Below, in pieces: positions 24,201-36,506 of a stretch of 64,000 bases of DNA. Below the pieces are notes generated by a model. That model worked only from the letters and a program-made list of their open reading frames with translations. It was not told the origin of the DNA and did not search any database. The DNA is from Monocercomonoides exilis (Eukaryota; Preaxostyla; Oxymonadida; Polymastigidae). The first letter of the stretch is position 1; every line of letters begins with the position of its first letter. The DNA is taken from positions 868,001-932,000 of the forward strand of contig LSRY02000016.1 of the NCBI GenBank assembly GCA_001643675.2, read 5' to 3'. The position numbers and the translations under genes were made by a program.

Positions 24201-25890
24201 CTCTACATTTCGTTCATCTCGTTTGTCTCCTGCCCCGCCACTTCAGCCAACTTCACACCGTCTTCCTAACACTCCAACCACTTCTTCTTCTGCTTCTTCT
24301 ACCACTTCTTCTTCATTGAACCCTCCTTTTTCCTCTGAATATGAAAATTCTTCTTCTTCTTCTCATCACACCCGACGCCTAAGTGAATCTAACAACTCCG
24401 TCCATTCTGTCGCATCTGTCCATTCGATCTCTTCGTTCACCTCAAATCTCTCCCATCTGCCTTCAGATGCCGTGCAGCATGGCGCAAGCCAATGGGACGC
24501 GAATTCTGTCTCAACTGTAGACAACTGTGCAAATAGCATCGTTTCTTCGGCTTCGAATGGGACTTCTTCTTCTTCTTCAAGGCGCTCGCAGACACAGTAT
24601 AGCATTAATACTACAACCACAACAGCTACAACCAATTATGCTAATGCTGACGCTTCTTCTTTCCCTTCGAATCATTCACAGGCTTTTTCGGCTCTTTCTT
24701 CTACTTCTTCTTCTTCTTCTTCTGCCTCTAATTCTAACCCTTCTTCTTTTTCTCCCTCTTCTTCTGAATCTGCCTCACTTTCTGATCGTCATCCAACTCG
24801 CCATCTTCATCCTCCGAATCCAACAATTTCAGCAAATTCTCAAACACAACACTCAAACAAAGAAACATCTGTTTCCTCTCATCCAGCTGTTCCGCCGCTG
24901 TTAAGCACAAAGTCTTCAGCAAATGGAGACTTAACACACACACACCCCAAGCTGGCTCCTTCATCCTCGCCTTCCCCTTCCCCTTCTCCGAATTTCTCCG
25001 TTTCTCCGACGGCATCAACATCAGCTGTTACAACTGCTTCACCGAACTCGTATTCTCCCTCTTCTTCCATCTCATCATATACTTCATCATCATCATCTTC
25101 TTCTTCTGCTTCTAATTCTTCCACTACCAATTCTTCTTCTGCTTGTTCATCTTCCTCCTCCTCCTCCTCCTCTTCTTCTTCTTCTTCTTCTTCTTCTTCT
25201 TCATTCGCCAGCAATACAACTCAGTCTGCTTCTCCTCATCCCCGTCGCCGTGTGTTCTCAATCTCTCCCACTTCTTATTCGCCTCGCAGTCTTGTCTCAA
25301 CCTCTCCTCAGTTCAATTCTTCCTCTTCCTCTTCCTCTTCTTCTTCTTCTCGTACTTATTCCTATTCCATTGCCTCTTCTTCTCCTCCTCCTCCGTCTTC
25401 CCCTTCTCCTTCGCCTTCTCCTTCTCTTCCTTCTCCTTCATTGTATAACATTCCTGTGCGTCTGCCCCGCCATTCTCTTCCCTGCAGCAGTCCTTTGTCT
25501 CGCTCCTCTCAGTCAAACACAATGAATTCGAACAGCGCAAAGCTTTCTGCTGCAAAAAGCCCTTCTTCTTCTAATACTTCTTCAAATTCAAGTTCTTCTC
25601 CTTCTTCTTCTTCTTCTTCTCAAAAACCGTCTGATAGCATTTCAAGTGCTTCAATTGAAGGAGAAAGAGGAGAAAGAGGAGAAAGAGAAGAAAAAGGAAT
25701 AAAAGAAGAGAAAGAAACAAAAGAAACAAAAGAAGAGGTAACAGCGAAAGTACCAGTTTTACGAGCAGATGCAACAAAACTGAAGTCTTTGAAGCAGTTT
25801 GCGCCGTCGCTCATTCCGAAGTTCAAGAAGAAGACATCACAATCGCCTTCTTCTCCCAGCGGAAGTCCTACACAAGTGGAGAAGAAGTAA
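21252..25890 (+). CDS. FHA-GAF-class III nucleotide cyclase (1513 aa)
   Basis: Exon 21252-21899 joins exon 21997-25890 across a 97-nt intron (GTGTGT...ATAG), in frame. Residues about 15-130 are an FHA domain ([27 protein letters not shown]), a phosphothreonine reader. About 215-430 is a GAF domain broken by a charged insert ([33 protein letters not shown]). About 450-610 is a class III adenylate/guanylate cyclase: [24 protein letters not shown], then after an inserted Lys/Glu-rich helix [15 protein letters not shown] and [12 protein letters not shown]. The first metal-binding Asp (usual FxDI) is Glu463 here (FFAEP), while Asp507 is kept. The last about 700 residues are Ser/Pro/Thr low complexity. 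Probably a cyclic-nucleotide signalling enzyme, or a regulatory relic if Glu463 cannot bind metal. The FHA exon is AT-rich and the rest GC-rich. Confidence 0.85.
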
Positions 25891-26575
25891 GATTGTGGAG
25901 AGGAAGAAGAAGAAGAAGGAAGAGGAAGAGGAAGAAGAAGAAGAAAGAGAAGGGGGAGAAGAAAACGGAGAGGAAGGAAAAAGATGGAGAAAAAGAAACG
26001 AATTGTTTCTATTGTGGGTGTGTGTGTGTGTAAGCGTGAGTGTGGGAGTTTGCATGTGTGGTTCTTTTGTCTTCTTACAGGAAGAGAAGGAGAAGTGATG
26101 GTGATGATGATATTCAGTTGCATATTTCTTCAGAAATAATATTTTTTTTTTCAGTATTATTTTCCAGAGGTTTTTCCAGAGGTTTTTCCATATATATATT
26201 GTTTTTTAGTGTATGTGAAGATAACTTATTTATCTTATAGATTTAAAAAAAAAAAAGAATAAAAGAATAAAATAAATAAAATAAAATAAAAAATGGAAAC
26301 AAAAAAATGTGTTTGTGAATGCTTCTTCATTGAATTTTCGTTTCACTCAGTGATATTTCAATATGAAATTAGCATTTTTTAGAAATTTTCTTTGAAAAGA
26401 AAAATTTTATTTCATTTTCAATTTTTATTCTCTTTCTCTCTCTCTTTCTTTCTCACTCTCACTTACTCACTATTTGGCGATTCATCTCTATTAATTATGT
26501 TTTGATGTGGTTGTGTGGGGAATAAGTGTCACTGAATTGTCAAGTGTACGCCTCTTTTTTCAGAGTTTGGTTAGC

Positions 26576-26633
<58 letters not shown>

Positions 26634-28168
26634 AAGAAAATTTTTATAAGCAATCCATTTCATTTCTGGATTCTTCTTTAGACAGCATATTATTTTTTAT
26701 TTTATTTTAAGCAATCATTATCTTTATGGTTTTTTATTTTATTTTTTTTCCAATTTTTTTAGCAAAGAATATTTCTTTATTTTGCCATTGATACCGATGG
26801 GAAGTGATTTGAGATCATGATATGTTCCAATTTATATTTCTCTCTATCTCTTTTTTTCAATTTTTAATTTTAATTTTTTTTTTCCATTTTTTTTTATCGT
26901 TGCCGCCATCATATGTCAGCTAAATTCTTATCTTTATATGTTATTTTTAATTTTAATTTTTTCACATTTTAATATTTTAATATTTATATTTTTATTTTTA
27001 TTTTTCACTCGTTGTGATTTCATTGAGTTTGAATTTAAAAAAAAAAAATTTTTTTTTTTAAATAAAGGCAGAGTTTAGGTTTATAGACATTGAATTATTG
27101 TTACTCCAAAAATAAGTTTATTGTTGGCGGACATTGTGTATTATCTATTTAAATTATTGATGTGCTCTTTGCATCGATTATTTTTCTGAAGATGTTATTC
27201 TATTCATATTTTTGCTTAATATATATAATGTTAGTGTATTCAGCTTTTGTATAATAATAAATTTAAATTAAAATAAAAATGCAACCAATGAGAAATAATT
27301 TAATTATTCATCCTTTTTGAATACAAACTTTCATTCAGGATTTGATCTTTTTTAATGTTGCGAAAAGGAAATTTTGGTTTCTCTCAAAAGATTCTTTAAT
27401 AGCAAGCATCCATCTTAAATTCAAAAATTATAACTTTATTTCTCTTGAGAATTGAAGTTAGATCAAAACTTGAGAGAAAATGCAGTATCTGCTATGATCA
27501 GTCTAAATATTTAGTTAGAAGAATGAAAATTTCAATTGTTCATTTTCTGATTCACAGTATTAAAGAAGCTATCAAAAGTTGTTCAACGCGCAAAAAATAA
27601 TTCTTCATTTTGCTAAATATTCTTTTGGAAAGAAAATGTTTATTCATTTTCAAAGTGAATTAAAAAATAGAAGCAAGATATACAAAAGCTTACCGGTATC
27701 AATCTTCAATAGTGACATGATTTCATTAAATGTGCTAAAGAAATGAGCGAATACACAAAAGTGAATTAAATGCTCGAAAAAAATTTTCAAATGGTGAGAA
27801 CAACTCTTTGCCATCATTTGACAGCCACGAAGGAAAATGAAATCACTTATCAAAGCAAATTTTTCATTGACGAAAACCGGAATTTTCACAACAAATCAAA
27901 ATAAAGAATAAAATTCTATGATTGTACAGTCGTACAAAAAAATAAAAGGTTTTAATGAACGCAATGCCTACGCCAAAATTATTAAAAGCTTAACGCTGTG
28001 ATAATTTCCAAAGCCTTTAAGCGATACTCATGTCAAACAATCAATTTGATACCACATTTCAAATTAAAAAGAGAAAAATACTTTAAAAATGGATAAAATA
28101 AAACAAAAAAAATTTTTTCAAAAAAAGATTTTGGATTTTCGAATCAATTGAAATTTGTAGAAAAAAAT
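25891..28168. other. Long convergent intergenic region
   Basis: About 2.3 kb of AT-rich sequence between the cyclase stop and the stop of the membrane protein. It holds a purine-rich stretch just after 25891, a long poly(T) and several short homopolymers. Short ORFs are present but none has family character. Confidence 0.5.
26577..26630. repeat. Poly(T) run, 54 nt
   Basis: Unbroken T tract. It could be the reversed tail of a retroposed copy, but no body is recognised beside it. Confidence 0.9.
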
Positions 28169-29983
28169 TTACTGTGACTCAACAAATGGTGAAGCATTAT
28201 TTGCATTGATTTCTGCAGATGTTTCTGCAGCAACACCAGCCATATGCCTAAACACTACGCGAACAAAACACGCAAAGCAGCCGATTGTAACTGTGCATCC
28301 GAGCGAGAACCAGTTGAGCATCAGGCAGAAGGAGGTAAATTGCATAAGGCCAGACGGAGTGGCAAACACTGGACTATCTCCATTGGCAATGTCAAATGGA
28401 TAGACGATTGTGTATTTGGTAAAAGGGTTCTTTTGCCAGTTGCGTATGTAAAACTGAGAAAGTTATTTATAAATAAAAATAAAAATAAAATAAAAATAAA
28501 ATAATTAACAATAGAGAGAAAAGTTAAAAATAATTGATAGAAGTGGATATAAGTGGAAAAAAGAAAAGAACAAAAAATGGAAAAAAAATGTTTTCAAAAA
28601 TTAATTAATTACTCTACCAAGAAAAAAAAAAAGAAAGAAAGAAGAAAGAAAGAAAGAAAATGGTTGAACACTCAATCAAAAACTGCTTAAAATTCTGTTA
28701 AAATTTCAAAGAAAACACGAATGTTATTGTCAAAAAGGATTCATTCATTGCATACGCATAATCTGTGTGGCATCGTTTGGATAATATTTCCTTCTTTGGA
28801 CATGGTGTTCCAGCTGTACCGTGTAATAGCGAGGAAAACAGAGCCAATAAATGTCCATATAAACGAAAACATGCGGAAGATGGTCCAGGAAAGAAGACCA
28901 ATCTTGTACATCAGTTTAGCATTTCCTTTCTCCTCGGTAATCACATTGAACGGAGAGGAAAAAATGGATGGTGTATCCGCTTTCAGCACCTGCGCAGGCT
29001 TTGACATAACAATCATGTGCAACGCAAGATCTGCAAATCCTGCCAATGAATCTACAAGCATCCATGCAGGCATGAAATATCCCTTTTCGCATCCGCTGTT
29101 CAAGAAAATCTGCCTTTCAAGACCTTTTGGCAAGCCATTGTTCGCAAGATACACAACGCTGCAAATAAATTCAGCAAGGAGCCATAAAAGTTGAGGAAGC
29201 AAATAGATGATAAGGCAATTGATCCCTTGAAAAGGGAAAAAACAAAATGAAACGAATTTTTTCATCACATATTTTTCGATTTTCTGCAAAAATTCTGGTA
29301 AGTCGCTTGATGATGTCGTTAGCTTTGAAGGAGATTTCTCTTTCTTTTTCTTTTTCTCTTTCTCTTTTGATTTAGCTGGAATCACTTCTTTCGCAGCGGA
29401 TTCTGAAGCGGGCTGCTGATTTGATACTGTGTTCTCTTCAACTGAAACGACAGGTTCTGAACTTTTAGCGGGTTCCGAAGTTGTGTTTTCGCTTGTTGCA
29501 CTCATGTCACTTGCAGATGTTGAAGTTTCATCAACACTTCTATGAAATGTGGCAACAGATTGTGCTTCGTCACTTGCACCTGGAGGGATTTCAAATCCTT
29601 CAGCTATGGAGTCTTTGGTGTCTTCAGTAGAATTATTTTCTGGTTCTTCTTCGGTTATTTCTGGATCACCAGGAAAATTCCATTGTGGAGATCCTCCCTC
29701 TTTTTTGAATTAGAAATTAAAAAACAATGAGTAAAGTTAACAATAGTCATCAAGATATTAAACCTTGATAATAATATGTATTTCCTTTTAGTGATAAAAT
29801 TGTATTTAAGATTCAAGAACATTAAAATATTTTCTGAAAAAAGATCTCAAACCAGATTCTTCGTCAACGCTTGAAAACCATCCTTAAAAAACGAAATATG
29901 TGCATGCGAAGTTATTTTAATAACTTTAAGTATTCTAACAATGTAATACCTTCGGGGAGTGGCCTTTCTTCCTTTTCGCTCAT
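28169..29983 (-). CDS. Multi-pass membrane protein, unrecognised (430 aa)
   Basis: Exons 29950-29983, 29853-29882 (30 nt), 28756-29699 and 28169-28453 (introns 67, 153, 302 nt) give 1293 nt in frame. The N-terminal about 170 residues are acidic and Ser/Thr-rich with a Lys cluster (KEKEKKKKKEKSPSK) and are probably cytosolic and disordered. A PLPEGWFSSVD start recalls a WW motif, but the rest of the domain is missing. The C-terminal half has four or five hydrophobic segments, including IIYLLPQLLWLLAEF, MLVDSLAGFADLALHMIV, IFRMFSFIWTFIGSVFLAI and a last pair around LMQFTSFCLMLNWFSLG. No catalytic motif is seen and I do not recognise the family. The large last intron holds purine-rich AAAG repeats. 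The gene sits between long AT-rich spacers. Confidence 0.75.
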
Positions 29984-30831
29984 TCTTAATTAACAAATAA
30001 ATGGGATGGATCGATTTTTAATAAAAAATCATTATGTTCGATAAATATTGTATTCACTTCAAAAATATGTTTTTATATTCTTGAAATGATGATGAAATAG
30101 AATATTATGCTAAAGGATTCCTGTGTTCAGAATAATATGATTTCTATTAAAGACAAGACGCTATATTTTGATATAAATTTGAAGATAATAAAACTCTTCA
30201 TTTTTTTATATGTAAGTATCGCTTGCTTAGAAACAATGAATGAATTTGTGAACTTGAAATGTGTAATTATTTTCTATTTCCTTTCCACTAATATGTTTCC
30301 AACAGAACTCGATTGCCGACTAGTATAATTTATCACAAATATCAATTTTTCCAAACAAAGCAAACCAATTCATTCACGACTGTGCATGTTGATTTAATAT
30401 TACCGAAATGATGAAATGACTGTTTTGACTGTTAAAAGTGTCAGACAAAATAAGTATTCGATATTTAATAATTACATAATGTCCTCTGAATTTAATGAAA
30501 AAGAAAATGTAAAAGAAAGAAAATAAGTTGCTTGAAATAAACAGAAATTTTGTTTGATGAAGAAATGTGAAACAGTTTGATTTAAAATGGAGTTACAACA
30601 TGGGTTGTTATTTTTGAATCCATATATTATCTGTGAAAAAATATATGTTTGAAAATTTTCTTTGAACATTAACAAATGAACGCTGAAATGTGTTTTCTCC
30701 TTTCAAAGAATAATTTTTCCATGAAAAGTATCAAAAACATTGTCTTTTTTTAAATTTTATCCTGATTTTTTCTTTTTAAATGGAATAATTCCTATACAAA
30801 ATATTAAGTTTTTTTAAGAATCAACACTCCT

Positions 30832-30862
30832 AGAAAAGTTATGATTTCACAAATTATCACCC
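30832..30862. repeat. Copy 1 of a 31-nt terminal-repeat-like motif
   Basis: Its complement starts GGGTGATAATTTGTGAAATC and continues ATAACTTTTCT. It matches the motifs at 31081 (opposite orientation) and 31304 (same orientation). The GGGT end resembles the termini of the palindromes at 36.5-38.5 kb. Confidence 0.6.
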
Positions 30863-31080
30863 ATATGTCCAAATATTTTTGAAAAGTTCTTTTTGTTTTA
30901 TTTTCAGGTGAAAATGAAAATTAAATATTTTCATTAAAATTTTATTCCAACTCACCAACTTTCACTGGAATGAGAATTTTCACATTTTCAAGATTTTGTT
31001 TTCATGACAGCGAAATTCGGTGAGTAGGAGAAGAAAATTGATGAAAATCTGAAATTTTTATATTTCAGAAAAATAAAACA

Positions 31081-31335
31081 GGGTGATCATTTTTGAAATC
31101 ATAAGCTTTATGCCAAAAAAATCAAAATTAATATAAAGAATTTTCATTTGGAAATATTTTTTCAAAAAGTTGAAATTTTCTTTGTTTGAAGAAGGCCATC
31201 AATTTTTAATTATTTATCCATCAATATCGCAAATGCATCACATCCAACATTGAAATTTCCACAGTCTTGCTCAAGGAAAGGATTAAAGAAATTATTCACA
31301 CCCAGAAAAAAGTTATGATTTCAAAAATAACTACC
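31081..31335. mobile_element. Possible eroded MITE, about 255 bp
   Basis: The left end (31081-31110) and right end (31304-31335) are inverted copies, matching at roughly 25 of 31 positions, both with outer GGGT/ACCC. Between them is AT-rich non-coding DNA. The shape fits a small Tc1/mariner-type MITE, but no target duplication is clear. Confidence 0.4.
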
Positions 31336-31899
31336 CAACAAAAGGAACTTTTCAAAAAATTTAGACATATGCCAAAAAGAATAGGAAAAAAATATTTGTC
31401 AAGCATTAACAAAGAATATGAAAAATTCACATATGAGAATGCTTCAAAGAACTATAAAAAAACTTACTCTACAAAATATTCATTTGATACGCAAGATGCA
31501 TTCAGATGAAAGATTTCCGAAAGATTGTCATTTCATATAAAAAAAGAGTGAAAAGGTTAAAAACGAAAACCTTTTCTTTTAAATACCTTGCGAAAAATGA
31601 ACAAAGTTATTTATCTGAATAAAAATAACTTTTTTTTTTGACTTTTTGAAAAAAATAATTTTTCTTTGCATCACAATTTTTGATTCGAAAATCACATTTC
31701 TCTTCTATCATCTTCCTCAATTACCTTTTAAAAGCTTTTTCTGCTAGTTTTTGCAATGTTTCTGTTCACATTTGTTCTTGATTGATTTCTTGCACTTGTT
31801 TGTTGCAATCCACTTTTCACACTTTTTTAAGTTATTTTTTCTCATTTTTATTCTTTGATCATGTCTTTGCTCTCAAATGATTTCACATTCAACACATCC

Positions 31900-34800
31900 A
31901 TCCATACGAATCATTCATTCTTTTTTCTCCTCTTCATGCAAAATTTCTATCGATACCTCCTTCTTCTTTTCCTCCATCAAATTCTCATTCCTCAATATTC
32001 GCTTCTCTGCCTTCTCAAATCTGCGTCATGTTTCAATTCTCCTTTTGATCTGCGAATTCACAAAATGAGCAGTTCAGAACACTCACTTCTTCTTTTGTTT
32101 CTTCTATCCTCATCTCACTCTCATTCCCACAAACAGAGTTATTCTCATAATTCACTTCCTTCATCTCCATTTCAACCTTCACTCCAACACAAATCAAACC
32201 ACATTCACTCATCACATCCCAAACTCCAATCTCACTCATCGAAACCTTTCCCTCTTTGGTGAACGAGAGAAGTGGTGCTGTGGTGTGAATCCCATCAAAT
32301 GTTGTTTCTGTCATCTTCAGCTCTCCACTCTCCACACACACAATCCTGCTCTTCATCACTTGCCCTTTCCCACATGAGCTGAACAAACACTCCGAAATCT
32401 CCAATCTCCCATCCTTCTCTTTCACAATGTTTTCCCCATCCCACCCAAACATCTCCCCAAACACAAATCCACATCTCTCCACAACACACTCATCAACAAA
32501 CACTGTCACACTTCCTCCATTCATTTCATCATCTTCAATCATTGTGTTCAAATGAATGGTTGCCTGCACTCTCTTCAATGATTTCACATTCAAATCTCCA
32601 ATCTCACACACTCCCCCAATCAGACATTCTTCTTCAATCCATTGCATATTCAAAAAATTATTTTCAATGTGTTGAATATCACAATTAATGCTCTGGCATG
32701 GTTTATTCTGTGCTCTGCACTGCCTGCTATCACTTCAATTCAGAGATACGAATTCCTGTTCCGAATAAATGAATGTGATCAATAGATTTGGTCAGCATCA
32801 ACATTTTCCTTCCGATTTCCAAACAAATCGAGTTGTTCGACGTCAAAGTATCCTGGCTGAAGTCCAGAACAAGCAGCGTCTCGTTCGCAAATTAATCATT
32901 AGAAAAACACTTGATAAGCACATCCTTGCCAACATAAACTTCATTCATCACAAATCACATGCTTTCCAGTCTCACCCCAAGAGCTGGTATTTTCGTTTCA
33001 ACCGATTCGTCTTTCGGATCAACTGCATCAATCATCACCACTCCTCCTCTCCCATCCACTGTCGAGCACATGCACATCACAAGCGAGCATCCTCTCATTT
33101 TCAATTCTGATTCCCCACTCTTCAGACACATCTTCACCCCTCCACCTTCTTTGCTCCTCTCGCTCACACACTTTGTCAGCACACACCCTTCCATCACGCA
33201 CTCCACACAAACCCCAAACGAATCCACACTCACAACACATGTACCATTCTCTCCACTCAAAATGTTTGTGAATGTCGACTCATGCAATCTCGCAACTGAA
33301 CGTGTGTTTCTTTCTTCTCTTTTCTTGAATTGGATATTATGAGATCCAACAGTCAGCGAAGTCAATATTTCACCTGACATTGTTTTGTTCAATATCGACA
33401 CATTCACCACTGAAATCACTTCCACTTCTACTCCAATCTCCATAATCACTTTCACCACAATCAACTCAGAAAGTGTGAAATCCTCAATTGCAAGACTTCC
33501 TGCATCCACTCTTTCAACACAAAACTTCATCTCTCTTGTCACTTCCTCATTCACTCCCATCTACTCTCCATCGAATAACACTATTTTGCCTGAAATTATC
33601 ACACCAAATGATGATCATGTTATTTCCTTGTTTATTGACGAAGATGAGACAATTTCAATTTCATTCACAGTGCTGCTCATTCTTGAGTTCGCACAATAAT
33701 CAACTGTCAAACACCTGAATCCATCAAATCCACAATGGTTGTGATCCATCCCATTTCTTCCACTCCCATCAACAGTCACCTTTGTTCCCATTGTGCACAA
33801 ATACACAAACAGTGGAATCATTCCATTTTCATCCCCATTTTTACTCCCACTCAGTTTCAACAAATCTGATGGAATTTCATTTGTGTCAAAAAATGAAAAT
33901 GAATTGGTATTCACTTTTGACTCCAAAAACAAACCACTCCCATTACTCACAAACACATCCTTCCCATATGATACCACATTTTCATTCACCTTCGAAAACT
34001 TCACATTTTGCCCAATTGTCAATACACATACCCCACTCACAATCAACACAAACATCCCTCCTCCTCTCCCTCCATTTCCTCCATTATTCTCTGCCTTATT
34101 CCCATTAATCACACTCGACACATTCACAACCACTTTCCCACTTTCGTGCAAAAAAACATAAAATTTTGACCATTCCAATTCTCATGCACACATTGCTCTA
34201 TTGTTGTGTTGCTCGCCACACATATCTCCTCTCCTTCGCACTCTTTGCCACAATCGTCCCATTTCCTCCTGTCAGATTCAAATTCCGAATTGTAACATTT
34301 GACTGAAAACTCTTATCTGATTCAGCTTCTCCTGATGATGGTTCAGAGAACGGAGGCTGGCTCATTTTCATGTTTTCAATCTCCACATCAATCGTCTTCA
34401 ACTGCCTCAGTGCCACTTCAAACACAGATGAAGAGATTCCACTCCCTCCTGATGTCGAAGAGTCGATCACCACATCCTCCACTGAAAGAGTCCCTATCCC
34501 CACAGACACCACAAACACACTCGGCGATGAGCTTCTTGCCGCGTTGTGGTCGATCCCCACATTCCCCACCTCCAGTTGATCAGAAAAAACGCGAAACAGC
34601 GTTGTCGATGAAGAAGAAAGAGAATTCGTCCCAATCACACTCACTGTCTTCCCTCTCCCAGTTATTATTATCTTCTTATCCCTGACATTGATCGTCACCT
34701 CTTCGCTCACATGCCTCCCACCCAGCACTGTGATTGTCCAGCTCAGCTGTACCATGCTCGACGCCACTGCATGTCCCACTGTCTTGAAATGTGATGACTC

Positions 34801-34950
34801 ACTAATCCCACACAGTTTGTTTGTATCTTCCACACTCACTCCAACATATCGATCATTTGCCTCCTTCTTCATCCAATCTTTCATTTCTATGGACAGAAAT
34901 GCCCAACTATTTGACTGCATCTTTGCAAAATATTTTCTTTTGAAATAAGA
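31900..34950 (-). pseudogene. Decayed beta-helix surface protein gene
   Basis: The translated minus strand keeps the repeat style of beta-helix proteins from about 34930 (DRYVGVSVEDTNKLCGIS) to about 32033 (VLNCSFCEFADQKEN), but the frame is broken many times. One frame shift lies near 34245: upstream NLTGGNGTI ends in one frame, and the next frame resumes GKECEGEEICVASNTTIEQC. A second is near 34165. In-frame stops are seen at 33615 (TGA), 33561 (TAG), 32955 (TGA), 32894 (TAA) and 32730 (TGA), and more TGA stops follow below 32033. Between the breaks, sequence such as GGNGGRGGGMFVLIVSG and LTKCVSERSKEGGGVKM stays typical of the family. The true 5' part, including any signal peptide, is not found. 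No intron set repairs it, and intact neighbours use normal stops, so it is a pseudogene rather than a recoded gene. Confidence 0.85.
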
Positions 34951-36442
34951 ATATGTTGAATAGAATTCATGAAACGGATTGTTTGACATTTTCAAATGAT
35001 AAAGATTTTTGTTTTGCAAAAAATCATGCAATTGTGGAATATAATCAGTGCATTTGCGATCAAAGAAGATAAAAAATTAATAATTAATGATTGTTGCTTG
35101 GAGCTGTTGATTTTTCCAGATGCAATCAAAATCCTCCTATCTCTTGAAGCGCGAACATGAAATGCAATGAATGCATCATATTCGAAATTGTTCAATAACA
35201 AATTGACAAAGAATTCCTCCACCACATTTATCCATGAGAAAGCATTAAGTGAAAAAAGGAGTTCAACACACACGTACTCTCTCCTTCTCCATTTTCTTCC
35301 TCTTGCGTCCTTGCTCCAATGCTTTGAGAGAAACAAGAAACAGTCCTCCTCCATGATTGAATGCTTTGCATGCTTGGAATTCTCATCCGCTGATTTGGAC
35401 ACATTAAATAACAAAATAAGCACACATGCTCCAGCATTAATTTGAGCATTTCATGAATTTTGAATATTATTCAAAATCTCAACTGATTTGATTGAATAAT
35501 ACATGAATGTCTTCCTGGTTAATGTGCGTTGTAGTTTTTGAATCAACAATTTTGAAAAAAAAAAGTTCTCCACTTTTCAAAATACTCGTTCAGAGTGTCC
35601 CTCTGCCAGATATCCCATCTGAAAATGAAATGTCTGTTCCTTTTGTCTTTGATGAATTCCTTTCACACCAAGGAAATGTGTTTATTCCTTTGATTGTTTC
35701 AATTTGCATTAAAAGGAATTTTTGTTTCTTCAGTTCCATTGATTTCAACATTAAACATTCTCTTGCAATCAATAAAAGACTAATTCGAGATTATGAAGGA
35801 AATCTGAGTCCCGTTGAAATGAACAATAGATCCATCAAAAGCATCGCAAACCAAAGAAAACAAGAAGCCATCCATCAAAGTGGAGCTTTCCGAATAAGAT
35901 GCTGTGAAAGACACTAAAAGCGAAGGGGAAACAAAAACGTTGTAAAAGATCGATTTCGAAAGAGAAACACTCTTCATGAAAGGAGATGGCAATTATTGAA
36001 TCGAAAAGAGTATTGTCCAAAAAAATGAAAAGAACAAACTGCTATCCAACAAAGACGTGATGAAAGTTCTTTTATTGGCTTTCATGCATAAAGAGAATGA
36101 ATAAAAGAATATTTAGTTTTTGAAGTTTTGAGAGATGCATTAACCAATATTGAACAACGACCATTTTAATCCAATAGCAAAGCCTCGCCTTCCATAATAA
36201 TACATCGCCCATTCATCAAAATTAAACTCTCTTCTCAACAAATATAAAGGCAATTCTTCTATTAGAGACTATCGCAGATTCTCTCCACATTACTGTTGAA
36301 TTCTATAAAATCATGCAAACCTTTATCCCACTTTCTCCAGATGTACTTCTTTTTTGTTCGCATTTCCTTGCTTTACTGTAAATACGTTTTTCCTCCTCAA
36401 TTCCTTCGTTGCATCCATTTCAATGTGATGTACTCATTGACC
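34951..36442. other. Probable decayed sequence, no gene
   Basis: Minus-strand reading frames of 60-140 codons overlap here (for example around 34992-35423 and 35590-36020) and their composition is more complex than plain spacer. They break in all frames and I recognise no family. It may be the 5' remains of the neighbouring pseudogene or of another dead gene. Confidence 0.35.
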
Positions 36443-36464
36443 TTTTTTCTTTTCTTTTCTTTTC

Positions 36465-36497
<33 letters not shown>
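36443..36497. repeat. (TTTTC)n microsatellite with poly(T)
   Basis: Nine or so TTTTC units followed by a T run, immediately left of the first palindrome. Confidence 0.9.
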
Positions 36498-36506
36498 GGA
36501 AAAATA

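Larger units (their letters stand above)
29984..31899. other. Intergenic region with eroded inverted-repeat relics
   Basis: About 1.9 kb, AT-rich, upstream of the membrane protein gene. The reading frame at 31267-31509 is Lys-rich without family character. Three copies of one 31-nt motif are listed separately. Confidence 0.5.

Noticed and set aside
24879-25214. Long antisense frames of Glu or Leu opposite Ser-rich exons (also at 51290-51499, 44285-44713, 45686-45910)
   Set aside because: They are mirror frames of triplet repeats coding Ser on the other strand. They have no domain and no start or splice context.
27650-27889. 79-aa frame in the 25.9-28.2 kb spacer
   Set aside because: No family, no splice partner and hydrophobic AT-rich composition typical of spacer DNA.
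29230-29275. Small intron before the first membrane segment of the 430-aa membrane protein
   Set aside because: The frame is open through this stretch, and no GT-AG pair keeps phase.
31267-31509. 80-aa Lys-rich frame as a gene
   Set aside because: It overlaps the eroded inverted repeat, is simple AT-rich coding noise and has no splice partners.
32730-33617. Reassigned stop codons (TGA/TAA/TAG read as sense)
   Set aside because: All intact genes end at these codons and carry none inside. Frame shifts are also present here, so decay explains it better.
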